This document shows positions 1 to 9,152 of a stretch of 60,430 nucleotides of DNA, piece by piece. Under the pieces are notes generated by a model. The model was given only the letters and a program-made list of their open reading frames with translations. It was not told the origin of the DNA and did not search any database. A program made the position numbers and the translations under genes. This DNA comes from Desulforegula conservatrix Mb1Pa. Lineage in GTDB: Bacteria; Desulfobacterota; Desulfobacteria; Desulfobacterales; Desulforegulaceae. How positions within the stretch are numbered: position 1 is the first letter of the stretch; every line of letters begins with the position of its first letter. Where the stretch lies: NCBI RefSeq assembly GCF_000426225.1, contig NZ_AUEY01000021.1, positions 1 to 60,430 on the forward strand. Direction: 5' to 3'.

Positions 1-204
1 ATACTTGGTAACTTAAAAAATGCGCTCAAAGGTACTTATCATGCAATTAATCGCAAGCATGTTCCGCGGTACCTGGCAGAATTTCAGTACAGATTCAATC
101 GCCGATATGATCTGCCGTCCATGATTCACAGACTGATTTATGTTGCTCTTAGGACTCCACCCATGCCATCAACCATGCTTTCTATGGCTGAAGCAGAGTG
201 GTAA
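1..204 (+). mobile_element. IS1595-family transposase, C-terminal fragment
   Basis: Frame 1 is open from the first base to a TAA at 202-204 and encodes 67 residues, so the gene starts outside the window. The segment around GTYHAINRKHVPRYLAEFQY followed by RFNRRYD resembles the end of IS1595-type DDE transposases, where a Lys/Gly-rich stretch, the GTYH motif and an RYL.EF.[FY]R[FY]N signature close the catalytic domain. The family call is recognition by eye. The remainder of the element and its left terminal repeat are not visible. It marks the left flank of the restriction-modification island as mobile-element associated. Confidence 0.72.
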
Positions 205-239
205 TCAGATTACATTTTAGCCTTTACGGCGACTATACT

Positions 240-1259
240 TTAATTGAAGACAATAGTGGCATCTCCAAGAAGCCGGGTACTTCTCCCTGAAACTACATGC
301 TGGGAAGCCACCACACTGGCACCCTTGGGAAATCCTGAAGCACCTGCGTATATGGAAACCGACAAGGCCGATTTAAATCCAGCAGGAAGAGTAACCTCTG
401 TACTGGTCGAAAACTCGCTGCCAGTGACGTGAGTCTTCGGAATAGCTACTGCTGCTCCATCAGAACCTCCGCTTAAAGAAACATAAGATCCTGACGGCAG
501 GCCCGAACTCGTAATTTTGAAAAGAAACCGAGAGTCTTTCTGATCAGGATTCGAAAAATTAAATGTTTCCATGACAACGGGCGCCGTAGTCGCTGCATTC
601 ACCATGGTGCGAAATGCAATTTTTGATTGTGCGGCAAAGCTGATGTATTCATCAGAGGTTAAAGGATCAATAATAGAACCCGGATGTTCTGGATCCACAA
701 GGAAAGCGACGAGACTTAGATGCCCTGATGATTCCGGCGGAATGAAATAAAAAGGTTCGTCTGTAACCGCTATTCCACCTTGAGAGGACGCGCTCAGAGA
801 TATATGGTCGCTGCCACTTACGGTTGTAATAAGGTTGTTTTTCCATTGGTCAGGGGTAAGAACAAGCCCTGCCGGAGCGTAGTAAAGATAAACATTTGCC
901 CTGACAGGAAAAGAGCTTAAATTTTTAGCGCGGACGTAGATATAATTAATCTGTCCATTTATAAGGGATGCTCCCGGGGAACCGCTTTCGTAGGAAGAAT
1001 TTGTACCGAACTCGCCCGAAGGATCTGAAACCGGATGATTTCCACTCAGGATAATATCAGGGGACTGTGCCGAAGTCGCCAGGGAAGCATTATACTGCCC
1101 GTTATCAGAAGGAGTTCGGCGCAGATAAATACCAGAAAAGCTGGAAGCACCTAAATCATCCTGGGAATTGGCAACAGATGAGGAATCATCATCACAACCT
1201 GACACAAAAAGCACCAAGCCAATAAATAGCAGAACCTTTCCCAAACCTCTAATAGACAT
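240..1259 (-). CDS. Predicted lipoprotein of unknown function
   Basis: The 339-residue product begins with a lipoprotein signal: a short basic stretch, a hydrophobic core (VLLFIGLVLF) and a lipobox VSGC with the Cys at about residue 22, followed by DDD and a Ser-rich linker. The Asp after the Cys may favour inner-membrane retention under the E. coli rule. The rest is Ser/Thr/Gly-rich and beta-like, without a motif I recognise. No neighbour reads in the same direction closely enough to make an operon, since hsdR ends 550 bases upstream of it. Function is unknown. Confidence 0.7.
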   Translation of the reverse strand: MSIRGLGKVLLFIGLVLFVSGCDDDSSSVANSQDDLGASSFSGIYLRRTPSDNGQYNASLATSAQSPDIILSGNHPVSDPSGEFGTNSSYESGSPGASLINGQINYIYVRAKNLSSFPVRANVYLYYAPAGLVLTPDQWKNNLITTVSGSDHISLSASSQGGIAVTDEPFYFIPPESSGHLSLVAFLVDPEHPGSIIDPLTSDEYISFAAQSKIAFRTMVNAATTAPVVMETFNFSNPDQKDSRFLFKITSSGLPSGSYVSLSGGSDGAAVAIPKTHVTGSEFSTSTEVTLPAGFKSALSVSIYAGASGFPKGASVVASQHVVSGRSTRLLGDATIVFN

Positions 1260-1349
1260 ATCTTCTCCCCCGGATTACCGATTCTTCAAAATAGGATTGA
1301 TGGACTCGCAAAAAGCAAAAAAAATGTAGCTCTGCCTGATTTTCAGTCA

Positions 1350-1515
1350 AGCATTGCCTTGTATGTTTAAATTGCCGTCAAAAAAGGCCAATTCGTAGGT
1401 CGGATTAGAGCGTCCTTTGCTCGTAATCCGACGTTAAACAGGGTGCCTTGTATGGTTAATTTGCGTTTAAAAACCAATTCGTAGGGTGCTCAAGCTCTAA
1501 GGCTTGCGCACCAGA
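1350..1515. repeat. Hairpin repeat family C (copy 1)
   Basis: This stretch contains a palindrome in which GTCGGATTA and TAATCCGAC flank a short loop (about 1396-1433). The phrase TGCCTTGTATGGTTAA occurs on both sides of it. Related copies are at 13968-14080, 34108-34200 and, inverted, 37687-37765. It is non-coding, probably a REP or MITE-like element, and is directly joined to a family B hairpin. Confidence 0.6.
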
Positions 1516-1527
1516 TTCGTGTGCCGA

Positions 1528-1600
1528 TCGTGTCGCTTTTTGGAAAAAGCTCCGCAAAAACTTCATGGTTTTGTTATTTGGCAAAAACATTGATATTTTA
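1528..1600. repeat. Hairpin repeat family B (copy 1)
   Basis: The core GTCGCTTTTTGGAAAAAGC folds as a 7-bp hairpin (GCTTTTT with AAAAAGC) and is followed by TCCGCAAAAACTTCATGG. Other copies lie near 5411, 9048 (inverted), 11690, 14083, 25918, 34201, 37560 (inverted) and 49509. It frequently adjoins family C. Confidence 0.6.
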
Positions 1601-1661
1601 AGAGTTTAAAAAATGATCGGGCCATGACTTTTAAAATATCACTGGGAGTTGAGCATAACCA

Positions 1662-1790
1662 CAAAAAAATGACTTCGGCGTCATGCCGGGCTTGAATCAT
1701 ACCTGACTTAATCCGGCATCCAGTATTTTCAGGTAGTTCTGGATTCAGCCTGCGCCGGAATGACGGGAATCGTACTTTTTACGACTTTCC
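1662..1790 (+). repeat. Dispersed inverted-repeat element A (copy 1, left end degraded)
   Basis: It has the element A architecture: a GGCGTCATGCCGG hairpin arm, a TTCTGGATTC centre, a GCGCCGGAATGACGG arm and a right end like CTTTTTACGAC. The usual left end (CTCGCAAAAAGTC) is lost. It lies in the 1260-1812 gap, where no gene was found. Confidence 0.65.
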
Positions 1791-1812
1791 CAAGCATAAA
1801 GGCATCAAAAAT

Positions 1813-4800
1813 TCACCCTGCCTCTTTTCCAAGCCATGAATGAACGGTCTCAAGCGTATCAAATATGCCTTCTATGACATTTTCCCTGCCGACAAAAAGA
1901 GCATCAGGCCCACCAGCGTGCAGACTTGTGAAAGGAGCCTCGTAAAGCGCAGATGCCTCCATTACACCCCTTGAGGTGAGTTGATCTATTATCAGCTCAA
2001 CGAAACGGATCTGCTGGGGCGTAAGACTGCGGTCATTTAGAAATCTGGAAAAAGCTTCATATGCCGCGCTGCGATCCATACCCACAAGACTTCTCACAAA
2101 CCAGGGCACAGATGGGGAGCCACTCCTTTCAATCAGACTTCCAAGAAGGGTCTCGCCTTCATCTTCTCCTATCTCCGCAAGGGTCTGCCCAAGTCCCTTT
2201 AGGTCGATTTCCGTAAGAGGCTGGTTGCTCCTCAGACGGTGAATGACGATGTGATCCAGATGGCTTTTCAGATAGTCCTTCACCTTTTTCTCATACTGGG
2301 TTCCTGTCATCTTAGGCATATATATGCCGCTTTCCTCGCGCACTCCCAGAACCTCATCCTTGAAGTCAGTGTAAACGATTTTTCGTTTCGTCCTGTCCAG
2401 AAAAGCAACAAGGCCGCGCAATCTAAGCCTCATTTCTTCAAGCCCGTCAAGATTGATCCCTTCCCAGAATCCTGTCTCCTCCATTGCTGAAAGATAAGCA
2501 AGCTGATCCCTTACAGAAGGAATTGCCGCCTTCTCACCCAGAAGCATGGCAATATCCACCACCTGCTGCCTCAGCCTTTCAAGCAGTGCAGACTCATTTT
2601 CCACAAGCGCCAGCTGCATGCGAAGGGCAGTATTGTCAAACTGGCGGGCCTCGATGTCGTCCGTCTCTATTTCACTCGGAAGACCAGCGACCTCCCTCTG
2701 AAGAATCGCCCTGTCGTCCTCGCCCAGACTCTCCCATGCCTCACGCTTCTTAAAACGCTCCACAGTCTCAAGATGCATTCTCACAATGAAATTTTCTGGA
2801 TTCATTGCGCTGACTTCCCTAAAAAGCTCTGTGGTCAAAGCGTCCCGCAATCCCGAGTCTTTGGAAATATCAGGTGCAGCCTGAAGATAGCCAAGCAGCT
2901 TAACCCTCGATCTGAAAAGCCTTGTTCCAAGCGAGACTCCGCCTCCGGCCTCTATGCCTTTGGGATTTTCCCTGAAAAAGTCGAAGTTGAAGCAAAAATC
3001 AAATATGCGGAAATCTTCCTTGTCCTGTCCAGGCCCGAAAAGATCAGGACACAGACGTGTACCGCGCCCGATCATCTGCCAGAATTTAATCTTTGAAAAA
3101 ACCGGCTTGAAAAAGACCAGATTGGCAACTTCGGGCACGTCTATGCCCGTATCCATCATATCAACTGAAATGGCTATGTGCGGAGCCTTGTCTTTTATGG
3201 AAAAATCATCGATCAGGCTCTGGGGATATTTGGCGTAATTGTCTATGATCCTTGCAAAATGCCCTGCGTAATGAGGATAATGGTGATTGAACCGCTCTTC
3301 CAGAAATTTGGCGTGTTCATGGTTTCTTGCAAAGATAATGGTCTTTCCGAGCCTGTCTCCGCCTTCCACCTTATGCCCGTTTTCCATCAGATGCCGAAGA
3401 ACCATGTCCACAGTATTCTTGTTGAACAGCCAGTTGTTTATGGCAGATGCATTTACCTGGGACGGCAGGCCGTTCTCATCCGCATCATCGCCCCAGTCCA
3501 GGCTTTCCCACTGCTCTTTTTCCTCGTCGCTCAAAGATTCGTAGTCTATGCCCTCTCGCGGGAACTTAAGATCCACCTGCTGAACCTTCGGAGGAACAAG
3601 AAAGCCGTCCAAAATAGCCTTTTCAAGTTCGTATGCGTCGGTCGGCACTCCAGGCTCAAGCTCGAAAAGATCGTATGTATTCCTGTCAACTTCCTCGCTC
3701 GGTGTTGCTGTAAGCCCTACAAGAAGGGAATCGAAATACCTGAAAATGGCCCCGTATTTCTGATAAACGGATCTGTGGGCCTCGTCTATTATCACAAGGT
3801 CGAAATAGCCGGAACCGAAACGGGCCTCGCCCCCGTCTGTCTGGTCTATCAGATTGAGCATAGTGGGATATGTGCATACATAGACCCTTGCGTCAGCATC
3901 TTTTTCAGTCACAAGATTCACAGGGCTTGATTCAGGAAGATGGGCCTTGAAAGCGCTGGCAGCCTGCTTGACAAGGGATACTCTGTCAGCCAGAAAAAGC
4001 GCCCTTTTCACCCAGCCAGACCTTTGAAGAACATCCACGAGCGAAATAGCGGTTCTGGTCTTGCCTGTTCCCGTAGCCATCACAAGAAGAGCCTTTCGCC
4101 TTCCAGAAGCAAAATGGGAAAATATGCTGCCAATGGCGCGTTTCTGGTAATAGCGCCCTGAGATTGCATCCTTTATCTGGGCAACGTCCAGTTTTGATCT
4201 TTGTGAACGCCTGATTATAAGGCGGTGAAGCTCGTCCTTTTTATAAAAGCCACTAACCCTTCTCTGCGGATAGAAAACATCGTCCCAGAGCCAGGTCTCA
4301 TACCCGTTTGTCATAAAAATAATAGGCCTCTGGCCGTGCATATTCTCAAGGCAGTCTGCGTAAAGTTTGGCCTGCTGCTTGCCAACCGCAGGGTCAGCAG
4401 TCGTTTTCTTGGCCTCAAGCACTGCAAGAGGCCTGCCATCATCCCCCCAGAGAACATAGTCAGCATAGCCAATACCCTTTTCATTGGGCATGCCCCTTAC
4501 TTCGTATTCCCTGTCCCTCTCATCTTCCAGAGACCAGCCAGCCCTTCTAAGGTCAACGTCTATGAGATAATGCCTTGTATCTGCCTCTGAATAGTCGTGG
4601 GTGTCAGGAACAGCCTCAGCCTTTGCCCTTGCTTCAGCAAGCTGGGCCTTAAGCTTCTGAAGTTCCGCGTCGAGGGCGTCCTTCTCCTGCTGTTCCTTCA
4701 GTCTGGCCCTGCTCTCTTCGGCAAGCTCTGTCTTTAGTGCCTCAAGATCCTTTCTCGCCACAGCCTCGGCAGGGTGAACAGATTTTGGAACAAGCCCGTC

Positions 4801-5247
4801 CTGCCATTCCGAAAGCGTCGCTCCGCCAGAATAAGTCCTAACCAGCCAGTAGCAGATATGGTGAAGCTCCTTGACCACCTGCATCGCGTCGTACTGGAGA
4901 ACAGGCTTCTGGCTGTGAACCGCCTGGTTCCCGAGTTTCTGGATCACCCTCGCCTTCTGGAAAACAGCCTGGGGAAGATGATTCTGGAAGCTCGGCTCGT
5001 GCAGAAGAGCGCCAAGGCTGGTGTCGTAGGGCATGCGAAGAGCCGGATCATGGCGGTAAAGCCAGTGAACCAGAGACTCGAGCGAGAATCTGGCATGGAA
5101 ACACGCGGCCCTGGGATCACCCATTATATAGCCTTCGGCCCTGATTGCAGACTCCGATATCGTATCGAATCCCCTGGGAAGAAAGGAGAAATTGGAAGAA
5201 CGCTCTTTTTTGAAACCTGAACCAGGAAAACCTGTATCTTGAGCCAT
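1813..5247 (-). CDS. hsdR: Type I restriction enzyme, R (motor/nuclease) subunit
   Basis: HsdR supplies DNA translocation and cleavage in the HsdRMS complex. A DUF4145-like N-terminal region (about residues 10-130) is followed by a charged coiled coil (about 155-210). Next comes an HSDR_N PD-(D/E)xK nuclease core, with ADYVLW and then LAVLEAKK at about 255-280. The SF2 helicase has GTGKTRT near residue 395 and VIIDEAHRS near 485, and an EcoEI-type C-terminal domain ends the protein. The start chosen is the ATG at 5247, because AGGA lies six bases upstream; an in-frame ATG at 5271 would add eight residues. It is transcribed in the same direction as hsdM and hsdS but is separated from hsdS by about 240 bases containing a repeat. 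The 1144-residue length and visible motifs suggest it is intact. Confidence 0.93.
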   Translation of the reverse strand: MAQDTGFPGSGFKKERSSNFSFLPRGFDTISESAIRAEGYIMGDPRAACFHARFSLESLVHWLYRHDPALRMPYDTSLGALLHEPSFQNHLPQAVFQKARVIQKLGNQAVHSQKPVLQYDAMQVVKELHHICYWLVRTYSGGATLSEWQDGLVPKSVHPAEAVARKDLEALKTELAEESRARLKEQQEKDALDAELQKLKAQLAEARAKAEAVPDTHDYSEADTRHYLIDVDLRRAGWSLEDERDREYEVRGMPNEKGIGYADYVLWGDDGRPLAVLEAKKTTADPAVGKQQAKLYADCLENMHGQRPIIFMTNGYETWLWDDVFYPQRRVSGFYKKDELHRLIIRRSQRSKLDVAQIKDAISGRYYQKRAIGSIFSHFASGRRKALLVMATGTGKTRTAISLVDVLQRSGWVKRALFLADRVSLVKQAASAFKAHLPESSPVNLVTEKDADARVYVCTYPTMLNLIDQTDGGEARFGSGYFDLVIIDEAHRSVYQKYGAIFRYFDSLLVGLTATPSEEVDRNTYDLFELEPGVPTDAYELEKAILDGFLVPPKVQQVDLKFPREGIDYESLSDEEKEQWESLDWGDDADENGLPSQVNASAINNWLFNKNTVDMVLRHLMENGHKVEGGDRLGKTIIFARNHEHAKFLEERFNHHYPHYAGHFARIIDNYAKYPQSLIDDFSIKDKAPHIAISVDMMDTGIDVPEVANLVFFKPVFSKIKFWQMIGRGTRLCPDLFGPGQDKEDFRIFDFCFNFDFFRENPKGIEAGGGVSLGTRLFRSRVKLLGYLQAAPDISKDSGLRDALTTELFREVSAMNPENFIVRMHLETVERFKKREAWESLGEDDRAILQREVAGLPSEIETDDIEARQFDNTALRMQLALVENESALLERLRQQVVDIAMLLGEKAAIPSVRDQLAYLSAMEETGFWEGINLDGLEEMRLRLRGLVAFLDRTKRKIVYTDFKDEVLGVREESGIYMPKMTGTQYEKKVKDYLKSHLDHIVIHRLRSNQPLTEIDLKGLGQTLAEIGEDEGETLLGSLIERSGSPSVPWFVRSLVGMDRSAAYEAFSRFLNDRSLTPQQIRFVELIIDQLTSRGVMEASALYEAPFTSLHAGGPDALFVGRENVIEGIFDTLETVHSWLGKEAG

Positions 5248-5404
5248 GTTTATCCTTTTCTGCAAAGTCATGCCTGACTGCCAAAATGCTGAAACAAGAA
5301 AAAACTGGTCTGGCGTTTAATCTGAAACATCCCTATTCTTAAGGAGATTTTCGTGAAATGACATATTCTGCCAAAAAAGGCGATAAGTAATACGTCTTAA
5401 ATCT

Positions 5405-5460
5405 GCTAAGAGGTCGCTTTTTGAAAAAAGCTCAGCAAAAACTTCATGATTTTGGAAAAA
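5405..5460. repeat. Hairpin repeat family B (copy 2)
   Basis: AGGTCGCTTTTTGAAAAAAG followed by CTCAGCAAAAACTTCATG matches the family B core and sits between hsdS and hsdR. The GCTTTTT/AAAAAGC-type hairpin just after the hsdS stop could attenuate transcription into hsdR. Confidence 0.55.
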
Positions 5461-5484
5461 CTATCTAAAGCCCCAGTTCCTATA

Positions 5485-6627
5485 TCACAGCTCTCCATTA
5501 AAAGCCCTCGACTGCAAGGACGCGAACAAAGCATCCAGCTCGACAAGATGCGCCCCCACCTTCTCCTTCTGCTTCTCCACAGATTCGACGATACTGGCGA
5601 AGCGGCGTTGGAGGCTTATGGGAGCACATGGGAATGGCAAAATTTTCAAACTTACACCGGTTAAATGAGCAATAGTTGCAGAATTTATAAAATCTTTAAA
5701 TCCTCCATTTGAAGCCATGAACCACATGTAGTACAGAACATATTCTGGAATTGCAAAGTCAGGATATAGGCGAACACGATGAAGAGCCTTTTGGAAGTAT
5801 ATGGAATTATGTTCATCTTGCCAGATTGCGGCTCTTCCTACTTCACCTCCTTCACAAATAAGCAAATCACCTTTCTGAAGCTCAAATTCTTTTCTGTCAG
5901 CTTCAGTAAAATCCATATAACGCAGCTCTTTTAATTCAATTTTAAACCACTGAACGTTAAAGTTTGCAAGGTAAGGGAATAGACAATCTCCTTTTTGTTT
6001 ACCTTTGTCGAGCATTTTGCCTAACCGACTCTTACCTATTTTTTGAAATTGAATTACCTCCCACCCCTTCGGATTGGTTACAGGATCACCAAACATGTCA
6101 AGGAAGGTGGATTGGAGCAAGTTGTCGAGCTGGGCAAGCGACTCGCGGCGCTTGGCCCTCAAAGCATCCGCCGCATCCAGAATCTCCGCAATCCGCTTCT
6201 GCTCGGCGAGGGGTGGGAGGGGGATTTCGAGGGACTCAATATCTTTCCTGTTTACCTGTAAAAAAGTTGCCCCTCTGGCATTTGACAAAAGAATGTGTTT
6301 TGCAGAATCAAGCCAATGCCACAAGTATTGTGGATGAAGTTCTGATTTCGGACGGAGCCCTACAACACCTCGGCCTAAACAATACGCGCGATCACTCCAG
6401 ACTTTTTCTCCTATGGAAGCTCTTATCCCGAGAATAATGTCTCCAGGTGTTGATATTTTAGAAGGAGACGTTGTAAATTTTTTTACATTTGGAATGTTTC
6501 CATCAAAGTCACCTGCCCCGGCAATCAAAGGAACACCTTCCCCAATTTCGTTGTATGATTTTCCTGGTGGAGCTTGACCCATTTCAATGTTGCAAACAGT
6601 AATTAATGAATTCAATTGCCATTTCAT
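5485..6627 (-). CDS. hsdS: Type I restriction enzyme, S (specificity) subunit
   Basis: HsdS recognises the bipartite DNA target and holds HsdM and HsdR together. The 380-residue protein has the usual two-fold layout: target-recognition domain 1 (about 1-130), then a helical spacer with PLPPLAEQKRIAEILDAADA (about 137-170). Target-recognition domain 2 (about 190-330) opens with NPKGWE and is followed by a second, poorer spacer containing ISLQRRFASIVESVEKQKEK. Its ATG overlaps the end of the preceding open frame by four bases (ATGA), so translation is probably coupled. The two recognition halves look unrelated to each other, as expected for an asymmetric target. The sequence looks intact. Confidence 0.93.
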   Translation of the reverse strand: MKWQLNSLITVCNIEMGQAPPGKSYNEIGEGVPLIAGAGDFDGNIPNVKKFTTSPSKISTPGDIILGIRASIGEKVWSDRAYCLGRGVVGLRPKSELHPQYLWHWLDSAKHILLSNARGATFLQVNRKDIESLEIPLPPLAEQKRIAEILDAADALRAKRRESLAQLDNLLQSTFLDMFGDPVTNPKGWEVIQFQKIGKSRLGKMLDKGKQKGDCLFPYLANFNVQWFKIELKELRYMDFTEADRKEFELQKGDLLICEGGEVGRAAIWQDEHNSIYFQKALHRVRLYPDFAIPEYVLYYMWFMASNGGFKDFINSATIAHLTGVSLKILPFPCAPISLQRRFASIVESVEKQKEKVGAHLVELDALFASLQSRAFNGEL

Positions 6628-7141
6628 TTAACTCCCCCCTCCAACACATGCTGCCGCTCCAGTTCCCGAGCCAGTTCCGCCTCGTTGGGCAGCACCGGAA
6701 GATACTTGGAGGCAAAAAGCTGCCCGTTCAATTCGCTATGCAGTGCGTAGTTTTTTTCAAGTCGCTGAAATGGCATGTAAATTGACGTAAATTTACCAAC
6801 TTGGGTAATAAAAACCCCTTGTTCTGGCTCCACACAATTTACAACACAGTGTGTAGCATTTTTCAAAATCCGGCCAAGGCAGGTAGAACTGTCTGAAATT
6901 CCGAAGGTTTTGCATAGGAAAACCCTTTTCCGAACTCATCGGTCAGGGCGCGGGGCAGACATAGAAGCAGGCCTTCGCCATACCCGGCCTTAATGCTTCC
7001 CTTCTGTTCCTCTTCCACAATGCGCCGCCCGATTTTCCAGTAAGCCTCGACCATCACCCGGTTTACCTGGGAATAGGCGTGCTTCCGGGCTTCCCTTAAA
7101 ATGCCGCGCACCGAATCATGAAAACCCACCGTCACAGTCAT
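6624..7141 (-). pseudogene. Decayed DUF1016 (YhcG-type PD-(D/E)xK nuclease) gene
   Basis: Two short frames, 6863-7141 (92 codons) and 6624-6866 (80 codons), are the remains of one DUF1016 gene. The first has the DUF1016 N-terminus (VNRVMVEAYWKIGRRIVEEE, then YGKG-like segments). It leaves frame where the T run at 6908-6911 has one base too many. The shifted frame restores NLRNFRQFYL, the expected continuation. The second ends with YALHSELNGQLFASKYLPVL and NEAELARELERQ, a typical DUF1016 C-terminus. About 200 residues between them, including the nuclease domain, are missing compared with the usual length of about 350. Four-base overlaps with hsdM upstream and hsdS downstream remain, so the remnant may still serve as a translational coupler. 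DUF1016 genes are frequent companions of hsd operons. Confidence 0.82.
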
Positions 7142-8787
7142 TCCGCGTTCTCCGTTCCGAGTTCCGAGATCCCAGCTCCGCGTTCCCCTCTCTCCGTTCC
7201 GCGTTCCGAGCTCCCAGTTCCGAGTTTCCCCTTCTCCGTTCCGAGTTCCGAGCTCCCAGTTCCGAGTTTCCCCTTCTCCGTTCCGAGTTCCCCGTTAAGC
7301 AGCGCCTCAAGTGTCTTCCGTCCCTCGGCAATCTCATCTTCCAGCTTCCCAAGCCGTTCCAGAATCACCCTGGGCGGATCATACGCCACTGCCTCGTATT
7401 CCACTTCCTTGTACCTGTTTATGGAAAGGTCGTAATCGTTTCCCCTTATTTCTGAAACAGGCACATAAAAAGACTGGTCAGTGCGTTTGCGATCAGCCTC
7501 GTTATCAAGATTCCGCCAGCGTTCGAGTATGTCCTTGAGATCGCTTTTATCCGGCTGGGGCGTGCGTTTGTCATCCAGGCTGTAACCGTCGGCCTTCATG
7601 TCGTAGAACCAGACTCTGTCTGTTCCGCCTGAATCTGTCTTTGTGAAAAATAATATGGCCGTGCTCACCCCGGCGTATGGTTTGAAAACACCGGACGGCA
7701 TGGATATGATGGCGTCTAATTTCTGATCATCCACAATAATTTTTCTTATGGACTTGTGGGCATTGCTGGAGCCGAAGAGAACGCCGTCGGGCACGATTAC
7801 GGCAGCGCGGCCGCCGCTCGAAAGAAGTCGCAGGAAAAGGGCTATAAAAAGCAGTTCTGTCTTTTTGGTCTTTACGGTTCTCTGGAGATCCCTGGCTGTG
7901 GATTCATGGTCAAGGCTTCCGGCAAAGGGCGGATTCGCCAGGATAAGGGTGTACTTCTTGCTGATGTATTTCCCTCTGTCGTCGCCGGAGTCTTCGGCAA
8001 GGGAATCCCTGTATCTGATGTCAGGATTCTCGACGCCGTGGAGCAGCATGTTCATGCTTCCTATGCGGAGCATGGTGGAATCGAAATCATAGCCGTGGAA
8101 GGTGTGGTCGTTGAATCTGCGGCGGGCCTCTTCGCTCCTGTATATTTCCTCGCCGTGGTTCCTGACCAGATATTCCGAGGCTGCGATAAGAAACCCGGCT
8201 GTACCGCAGGCAGGGTCGCAGATCAAATCCTTCGGAGTTGGGGCGGTCATCTCAACCATGAGTTTTATGATATGGCGAGGCGTGCGGAACTGGCCGTTCT
8301 GTCCTGATTGGGAAATCTTGTCCAGCATGTATTCATAGAGATCGCCCTTGGTGTCAGAGTCTGACATGTCTATGCCGTCGAGCTGATCCACCACGTTTGC
8401 AAGAACGCGGGGAGTCGGCATCATGAAGATGGCGTCCTTCATGTGGTGGGTGTAGGTGGAATCTTCCGGGTCTCCATTTTCGTCGCTGCTTCCAAGGGAT
8501 TTTATGAAAGGGAAAACCCCGTCCTTCACAGTATTATACATCTGCTCAGGGGCAGTCTCTTTGAAACGCGACCAGCGAAGATGCTCCTGATCCTTGCCAA
8601 ATATGGGTTTCTCTATTGGCTTCCCGCTTCTTGCGGCCTTTTTCTCCATGAGATTTTGCAGCTCGTCCAGCCGCTTTATGAAAAGAAGATAGGTCAGCTG
8701 CTCTATGACGGACAGAGGGTTTGATATTCCGCCAGACCACATCGTGTCCCAGATGCGGTCGACCTTTGGTCTGAATTCCTGAAACAT
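7138..8787 (-). CDS. hsdM: Type I restriction enzyme, M (N6-adenine methyltransferase) subunit
   Basis: HsdM methylates adenine in the HsdS target, using SAM. The 549-residue protein has the N-terminal HsdM helical domain (about 1-130), the SAM-binding motif DPACGTAGFL (about 190-200) and the catalytic motif NPPF (about 284). A target-proximal C-terminal region follows. From about residue 496 the tail is a low-complexity tandem repeat of 14-residue units (LGTEKGKLGTGSSE) that is not part of the family fold. This is the first gene of the operon; its stop overlaps the DUF1016 remnant by four bases. The start is an ATG with AAGGAATC somewhat far upstream (about 11 bases). Confidence 0.95.
   Translation of the reverse strand: MFQEFRPKVDRIWDTMWSGGISNPLSVIEQLTYLLFIKRLDELQNLMEKKAARSGKPIEKPIFGKDQEHLRWSRFKETAPEQMYNTVKDGVFPFIKSLGSSDENGDPEDSTYTHHMKDAIFMMPTPRVLANVVDQLDGIDMSDSDTKGDLYEYMLDKISQSGQNGQFRTPRHIIKLMVEMTAPTPKDLICDPACGTAGFLIAASEYLVRNHGEEIYRSEEARRRFNDHTFHGYDFDSTMLRIGSMNMLLHGVENPDIRYRDSLAEDSGDDRGKYISKKYTLILANPPFAGSLDHESTARDLQRTVKTKKTELLFIALFLRLLSSGGRAAVIVPDGVLFGSSNAHKSIRKIIVDDQKLDAIISMPSGVFKPYAGVSTAILFFTKTDSGGTDRVWFYDMKADGYSLDDKRTPQPDKSDLKDILERWRNLDNEADRKRTDQSFYVPVSEIRGNDYDLSINRYKEVEYEAVAYDPPRVILERLGKLEDEIAEGRKTLEALLNGELGTEKGKLGTGSSELGTEKGKLGTGSSERGTERGERGAGISELGTENAE
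7150..7293. repeat. 42-bp tandem repeat (about 3.4 units) inside the 3' end of hsdM
   Basis: Units begin at 7150, 7192, 7234 and 7276, exactly 42 bp apart, each starting CTCCGTTCCG on the plus strand. Each unit is itself two related 21-bp halves. Because 42 is a multiple of three, gain or loss of units lengthens or shortens the HsdM tail by 14 residues without a frameshift. Confidence 0.9.
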
Positions 8788-8877
8788 GGTTTGAAATGAT
8801 TCCTTTTGGATATTATAGCTGCTGCCAAGATAATGTTCAGGTTGGAGATCGCGCTCTTGGCCACAGTTAAAGCACTC

Positions 8878-9012
8878 TTGACAAGGTCGTAAAAAGTCCG
8901 ACTACCGTCATTCCGGCGCAGGCCGAAATCCAGAAGTTGCTGAAATTCCTGGATGCCGGATCAAGTCCGGCATGACGCCGTCGCTTTTATTTGCTTTTTT
9001 GCGAGTCCATCA
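8878..9012 (-). repeat. Dispersed inverted-repeat element A (copy 2)
   Basis: The ends TTGACAAGGTCGTAAAAAGTC and TTTTTTGCGAGTCCATCA form imperfect terminal inverted repeats. The two internal hairpins are CATTCCGGCGCAGGCCGAAAT and GATGCCGGATCAAGTCCGGC. It lies upstream of hsdM in a gap (8788-9352) that holds no gene. Confidence 0.75.
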
Positions 9013-9044
9013 CTCTTAAATCCCTGGGATTTCCAAAAAAAACG

Positions 9045-9097
9045 AAATACTAAAGTTTTTTGCTAAGCTTTTTTACAAAAAAGCGACCCGTCATCAT
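9045..9097 (-). repeat. Hairpin repeat family B (copy 3, inverted)
   Basis: AAAGTTTTTTGCTAAGCTTT followed by TTTACAAAAAAGCGACCCG is the reverse complement of the family B core. It lies between two copies of element A, so this gap is made almost wholly of repeats. Confidence 0.55.
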
Positions 9098-9152
9098 CAA
9101 TTTTTAATTTATAATCGATGATTTTTGAAATATCTTGTTGGTTCAATCAATC

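Noticed and set aside
1-204. Treating the left-edge frame as a complete small gene
   Set aside because: It is open from base 1 without a start codon and matches the end of a transposase, so it is a fragment running in from outside the window.
2239-5220. Many plus-strand open frames opposite hsdR, such as 3178-3930
   Set aside because: They are antisense shadows of a well-supported long gene with clear domains and start site on the minus strand.
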